In this document: positions 61,082 through 64,000 of the stretch, piece by piece
How positions within the stretch are numbered: position 1 is the first letter of the stretch
How the letters are laid out: every line of letters begins with the position of its first letter
Source: Malonomonas rubra DSM 5091
GTDB lineage: Bacteria; Desulfobacterota; Desulfuromonadia; Desulfuromonadales; Geopsychrobacteraceae
Direction of reading: 5' to 3'
DNA: 64,000 bases
Assembly: GCF_900142125.1 (NCBI RefSeq)
Contig: NZ_FQZT01000005.1
Location: 222,606-286,605, forward strand
The notes under the pieces: generated by a model
Databases searched by the model: none
What the model saw: only the letters and a program-made list of their open reading frames with translations
What the model was told of the DNA's origin: nothing
Program-made: the position numbers and the translations under genes

Positions 61082-61837
61082 ATGATCGTTGCAGTTACCG
61101 CACAGGAAGGGCGTATCGATTCCCCGATTGATGAGCGTTTCGGCCGTGCCCCGTTTTTTATGATCGCTAATAGCGATACCATGGAAGTCTATGCTTTCGA
61201 TAACAGCGAAGGTGTCAATGCAGGCAATGGAGCAGGAACTGGCGCAGCTCAATTGATGGCTGAGCAAAAAGTTGAGGTTCTCTACACTGGCAAGGTCGGT
61301 CCGAAAGCGTCCGAAGCCTTGGATAAAGCCGGCATCAAGGTTGTTGAAGGCATCAGTGGAACGGTTGAAGAGGTGCTTTCGGCGGCTTTGCAGAATGTTG
61401 TAATGGAACGTGCCGCAGCCTCCCAACAGGAACTCGAGATTCCGCCGTCCAAGCCCGTTTCTGATGGTGCTATCCGGGTCGCGATTCCTTCCGACAGCGA
61501 AGATGGCATGGCATCGACTCGCTCAGGTCATTTCGGTAAATGTAACTACTATACACTGGTCGATATTGCCGGGAGCGAGGTTGTCGGCGTGCAGTCAATG
61601 AAAAACGGCGGTCATTCCGTTGGCGGTTGTGATGTGCCGGTGCGGCTGCTTAAAGGATGGGATGTCAACAAGGTCGTTGTGGCCGGGATCGGTGGTCGTC
61701 CGTTGGCCGGATTTCTGCGCGAAGGTATCCAGGTGTACTCCGGGCTCGGTGACACTGTGAATGAAACCGTTTCAGCCTACACCCAGGGCCAGCTCGGTCC
61801 GATTCGTCAAGATCAGGTGTGTGGTGGCGGAGCCTGA
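61082..61837 (+). CDS. tandem NifX/NifB-like (dinitrogenase Fe-Mo cofactor biosynthesis) domain protein
   Basis: 251-residue protein with two similar domains of the Nitro_FeMo-Co family. The first begins MIVAVTAQEGRIDSPIDERFGRAPFF; the second begins near residue 130 with IRVAIPSDSEDGMASTRSGHFGKC. Each ends near a Gly-rich cofactor pocket (GAGTGAAQLM; GGCDVPVRLL). The family binds iron-sulfur-type clusters. It opens the operon with two ferredoxin-containing ATPases, which suggests cluster handling or assembly. Nitrogenase is not implied. Confidence 0.82.
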   Translation: MIVAVTAQEGRIDSPIDERFGRAPFFMIANSDTMEVYAFDNSEGVNAGNGAGTGAAQLMAEQKVEVLYTGKVGPKASEALDKAGIKVVEGISGTVEEVLSAALQNVVMERAAASQQELEIPPSKPVSDGAIRVAIPSDSEDGMASTRSGHFGKCNYYTLVDIAGSEVVGVQSMKNGGHSVGGCDVPVRLLKGWDVNKVVVAGIGGRPLAGFLREGIQVYSGLGDTVNETVSAYTQGQLGPIRQDQVCGGGA

Positions 61838-61840
61838 CCT

Positions 61841-62671
61841 GTGATCATCTCAGTTGTCAGCGGCAAAGGAGGAGCAGGCAAGACGACCATCGCGACGTCC
61901 CTTGCGAACATTCTGCAGGCTGATTATTACGATCTGGATGTTGATGCGCCGAACGGTGAACATTTCTTGCAGCCGCGTGACTGGACGCGTCGGCAGGCAT
62001 TTGTGCTGCAGCCGAAGATCGATTCTGCGACCTGTATTGCTTGTGGCAAATGTGCCAAAGAGTGTCGCTTCAAGGCTCTCTATAAAATCGGCGAGACGGT
62101 TTACCTCAATGAGCATCTTTGCCACAGCTGTAATCTCTGCCGCGAAGTCTGCCCCACCGGTGCAATCAGCTACAAAGAAGTTCCGATAGGTGAAGTGCGT
62201 ACTGGGCACTCGTCTCGCACCGGGGCCAAAGTGGTTGTCGGGGACCTGATTATCGGTTCGACGCGAGGGACAGCGCTGATTCAAGATATCACGACCAGGC
62301 TCAGGTCGGATGGATTGACAATTATCGACGGCCCACCCGGTAACTCTTGTGCCGCAGTTGCAGCGATCAAGCCCGCAGACTTAGTGGTCGTGGTCGTCGA
62401 ACCGACCCCCTTCGGCATTCATGACATGTTGCAAACCCTGACCATTCTGCGCGACATGGGGAAACCGCTGGTCGCTGTCGCCAACAAAGCGCTCGAGACC
62501 GAGGAGCTGGAAAAGGTGCTGGCAGAGCAAGGGATTGAGCTGGCTGCGACCATCGGCCTGAAGAGCGAGTATCATAAGGCTTTGCTGCGAGGAGAGGTTC
62601 TCAGCCAGGCCGATGCAGGGGTATTCCAGGGCTTACAGCAAGCAGTTGCGCGGGAAGTGGAAAAAAGATGA
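61841..62671 (+). CDS. MinD/ParA-type ATPase with inserted ferredoxin domain (copy 1)
   Basis: 276-residue P-loop protein. Deviant Walker A SGKGGAGKT (7-15), two 4Fe-4S motifs inserted after residue 60 (Cys65, 68, 71, 75 and Cys94, 97, 100, 104), then the DGPPGNSC segment and a Rossmann-like end. This is the MinD superfamily with inserted ferredoxin, often paired with a second copy and NifX-type proteins. Start GTG 61841 directly follows the preceding gene. It overlaps the second copy by 4 bases. Confidence 0.88.
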   Translation: MIISVVSGKGGAGKTTIATSLANILQADYYDLDVDAPNGEHFLQPRDWTRRQAFVLQPKIDSATCIACGKCAKECRFKALYKIGETVYLNEHLCHSCNLCREVCPTGAISYKEVPIGEVRTGHSSRTGAKVVVGDLIIGSTRGTALIQDITTRLRSDGLTIIDGPPGNSCAAVAAIKPADLVVVVVEPTPFGIHDMLQTLTILRDMGKPLVAVANKALETEELEKVLAEQGIELAATIGLKSEYHKALLRGEVLSQADAGVFQGLQQAVAREVEKR

Positions 62672-63534
62672 TGAAGCAGATAGCAGTGATGAGCGGCAAA
62701 GGGGGGGCGGGAAAGACATCGGTGACCGCGGCGTTGGCAAAGCTGCTCCCGGCGGTGATCGCAGTCGATGGCGATGTCAATGCATCCAATCTGCCAATCC
62801 TGCTGAAGCCCCAGCAGATGCTGAGAGAAAGTGATTTCTTCAGTATGGATATCGCGCAAATCGATACCAGCCAATGTACCGCTTGCGGAGAGTGTGAAAA
62901 GATTTGCGCTTTTGGAGCCATCGAAAAAGAAGGGGATACCTACAACGTCGCCGATGACTGCGAGGGCTGTGCTGCCTGTGCCTGGGTCTGTCCACAGAAG
63001 TGCATCAAAATGGTCGAGCACAGCTGCGGTAAAAAATATCTGAGCTTGACAGAAAATGGTTATCTCGTTCACGCCGATTTGAACCCGGGAGCTGATAACA
63101 GCGGTAAGTTGATCGCCTCGATTCGTGAAGATGCGCGCAAGTTGGCCAAGGAGAAAAACTACCGGTTGATTCTGATCGATGGTCCCCCCGGTACCAGTTG
63201 CCAGGCTATTTCAAGTTTGACCGGTGTTGATCTTGTGCTGGTAGTGCTGGAAGAGAGTTTGAGCGGCCTGTCCGATTATCGTCGACTGGCGACCCTGCTC
63301 AGCCATTTTCGACTACCTCATCTGGTTGTGCTGAATAAAGTGGGCATTGATGAGCAGGTTGCAAAGAACATCGAGGACGCTGTTGCCGAAAACGGCGGTG
63401 AGATTGCCGGGCGTATTCCATTTGATTACAGCATTCCGCAGGCGTTATCCCGTTGTGAGACTTTCCTTGATTTGCCTGAGTATCGGCCGACGATCGAAGG
63501 CGTCAGCGGGCAAATGCTTGGCATGTTGGGCTGA
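62668..63534 (+). CDS. MinD/ParA-type ATPase with inserted ferredoxin domain (copy 2)
   Basis: 288-residue paralogue of the preceding gene. Walker A SGKGGAGKT (9-17) and two ferredoxin motifs, CTACGECEKIC near 71-81 and CEGCAACAWVC near 95-105. DGPPGTSCQ follows near 172-180. It overlaps copy 1 by 4 bases (ATGA), so they are translationally coupled. The pair may form a heterodimer. A terminator follows 34 bases later. Confidence 0.88.
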   Translation: MMKQIAVMSGKGGAGKTSVTAALAKLLPAVIAVDGDVNASNLPILLKPQQMLRESDFFSMDIAQIDTSQCTACGECEKICAFGAIEKEGDTYNVADDCEGCAACAWVCPQKCIKMVEHSCGKKYLSLTENGYLVHADLNPGADNSGKLIASIREDARKLAKEKNYRLILIDGPPGTSCQAISSLTGVDLVLVVLEESLSGLSDYRRLATLLSHFRLPHLVVLNKVGIDEQVAKNIEDAVAENGGEIAGRIPFDYSIPQALSRCETFLDLPEYRPTIEGVSGQMLGMLG

Positions 63535-63568
63535 CTGTTTTTCCTGACGTTTAAATTTTATCCCTGTC

Positions 63569-63599
63569 GCCCTGGCAACTCTTTGCCGGGGCTTTTTTT
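63569..63599 (+). terminator. rho-independent terminator of the NifX/ParA operon
   Basis: 9-bp stem gccctggca / tgccggggc (one G-U pair), 6-base loop, then seven T. The following stretch to 63929 is AT-rich, with an attcag/ctgaat inverted repeat (63627-63652) and no clear gene. Confidence 0.88.
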
Positions 63600-63929
63600 G
63601 AAATGTACAGAAAATATATATTCCACATTCAGTTTTTATATCACAGCTGAATATAAAAAATATTCGTAGTGATTCTAGCGCCTTGTGTTCGTATCAAGGG
63701 CATTCTTCGCTCTTTATCCCGAATTCTGGTGTATGTGCTCTGTATACAGCCGGCCTCTCGCTAAACCATCCATTTAAACCCAGAAATAACTTTTTTCTTC
63801 TTTTGATTTCGGTATCTTATCGATTTCTTCATTTTTTTATTCCGGCCTTGGCACGGTCACTGCTCTATAGGGAAGACAAGAACGACAAACAAGACAACGC
63901 AATCTTTCATACACACAATGGAGGCCATG

Positions 63930-64000
63930 ATGAAAAAAATGCTGCGTAATTCCCTGATCGCCCTGTTCGCTCTCTCTTCTTCCGCGTTTGCTGCCGGCGG
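63930..64000 (+). CDS. exported protein, 5' end only
   Basis: Frame cut by the window end. It encodes a type I signal peptide (MKKMLRN, then a hydrophobic core and SSSAFA before AGG). TGGAGG at 63919-63924 supports ATG 63930 rather than 63927. Type of mature protein unknown. Confidence 0.65.
   Translation, partial: MKKMLRNSLIALFALSSSAFAAG

Noticed and set aside
61082..63534. Nitrogenase accessory operon
   Set aside because: The NifX/NifB-like domains occur widely outside nitrogen fixation, and no nif structural gene is in the window.
1..64000. CRISPR arrays, rRNA genes, or insertion sequences
   Set aside because: No regularly spaced repeats, no rRNA-like stretches, and no transposase were seen.

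Overview
The window looks like chromosome of an anaerobic, Gram-negative, respiring deltaproteobacterium of the Desulfuromonadales (Geobacter/Desulfuromonas/Geopsychrobacter type). I infer this from four things. There is a proton-pumping complex I (nuo) operon, a futalosine-route menaquinone gene cluster, and an SfrAB-like NADPH/NADH oxidoreductase pair. There is also an operon of P-loop ATPases with inserted ferredoxin domains. Species cannot be fixed from sequence reading alone.

Layout. 1-8.9 kb: 3' end of the nuo operon (nuoG fragment, nuoHIJKLMN), closed by a strong terminator. 8.9-13.2 kb: UbiD-family decarboxylase (probably MqnL), recQ, an exonuclease III gene and a 34-codon membrane peptide. 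13.2-14.9 kb: reverse-strand MFS and YqaA-type membrane proteins. 14.9-21.8 kb: a long forward run with mqnP, ubiX, mqnE, mqnC, hisC, mutY and rnd. 21.8-31.1 kb: an MFS protein, a secreted metzincin-like lipoprotein, an M42 peptidase, fumC, a DMT transporter, tcdA, a TSUP permease and an acidic porin. 31.3-38.2 kb: housekeeping genes (DUF2057, def, fmt, htpX, rsmB, rpe, nudix hydrolase, grx, small lipoprotein). A conspicuous structured intergenic element lies between htpX and rsmB. 38.3-43.2 kb: the sfrB-sfrA pair with its own leader and terminator. 43.2-45.3 kb: mltG, plsY and a tiny Cys-rich exported protein.

45.54-60.33 kb is a 14.8-kb integrated element inserted in a tRNA-Ser(CGA) gene. 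It is bounded by 60-bp imperfect direct repeats (attL/attR) made of the 3' part of the tRNA, with GCTACCC-type repeats near both ends. It carries a P4-type integrase, two AlpA/excisionase-like regulators, a phage major capsid protein and a DUF2190 decoration protein. It also has an SF3 helicase and a separate CHC2/Toprim primase flanking an iteron-like candidate origin, a minor tail protein Z and a tape measure protein. A chimeric ORF joins a tape-measure N-terminus to a DnaB-like C-terminus. A serine protease of the SDH/ClpP-fold type and a small gene lie on the opposite strand under matching promoter modules. No terminase, portal or lysis gene is visible. It therefore reads as a satellite-like or partly deleted prophage, and it is the most unusual part of the window.

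60.36-64.0 kb returns to the host: tadA lies directly upstream of the tRNA-Ser. After it come an operon of a double NifX/NifB-like domain protein and two ferredoxin-containing MinD/ParA-type ATPases with a palindromic operator over the promoter, and the start of an exported protein cut by the window end.
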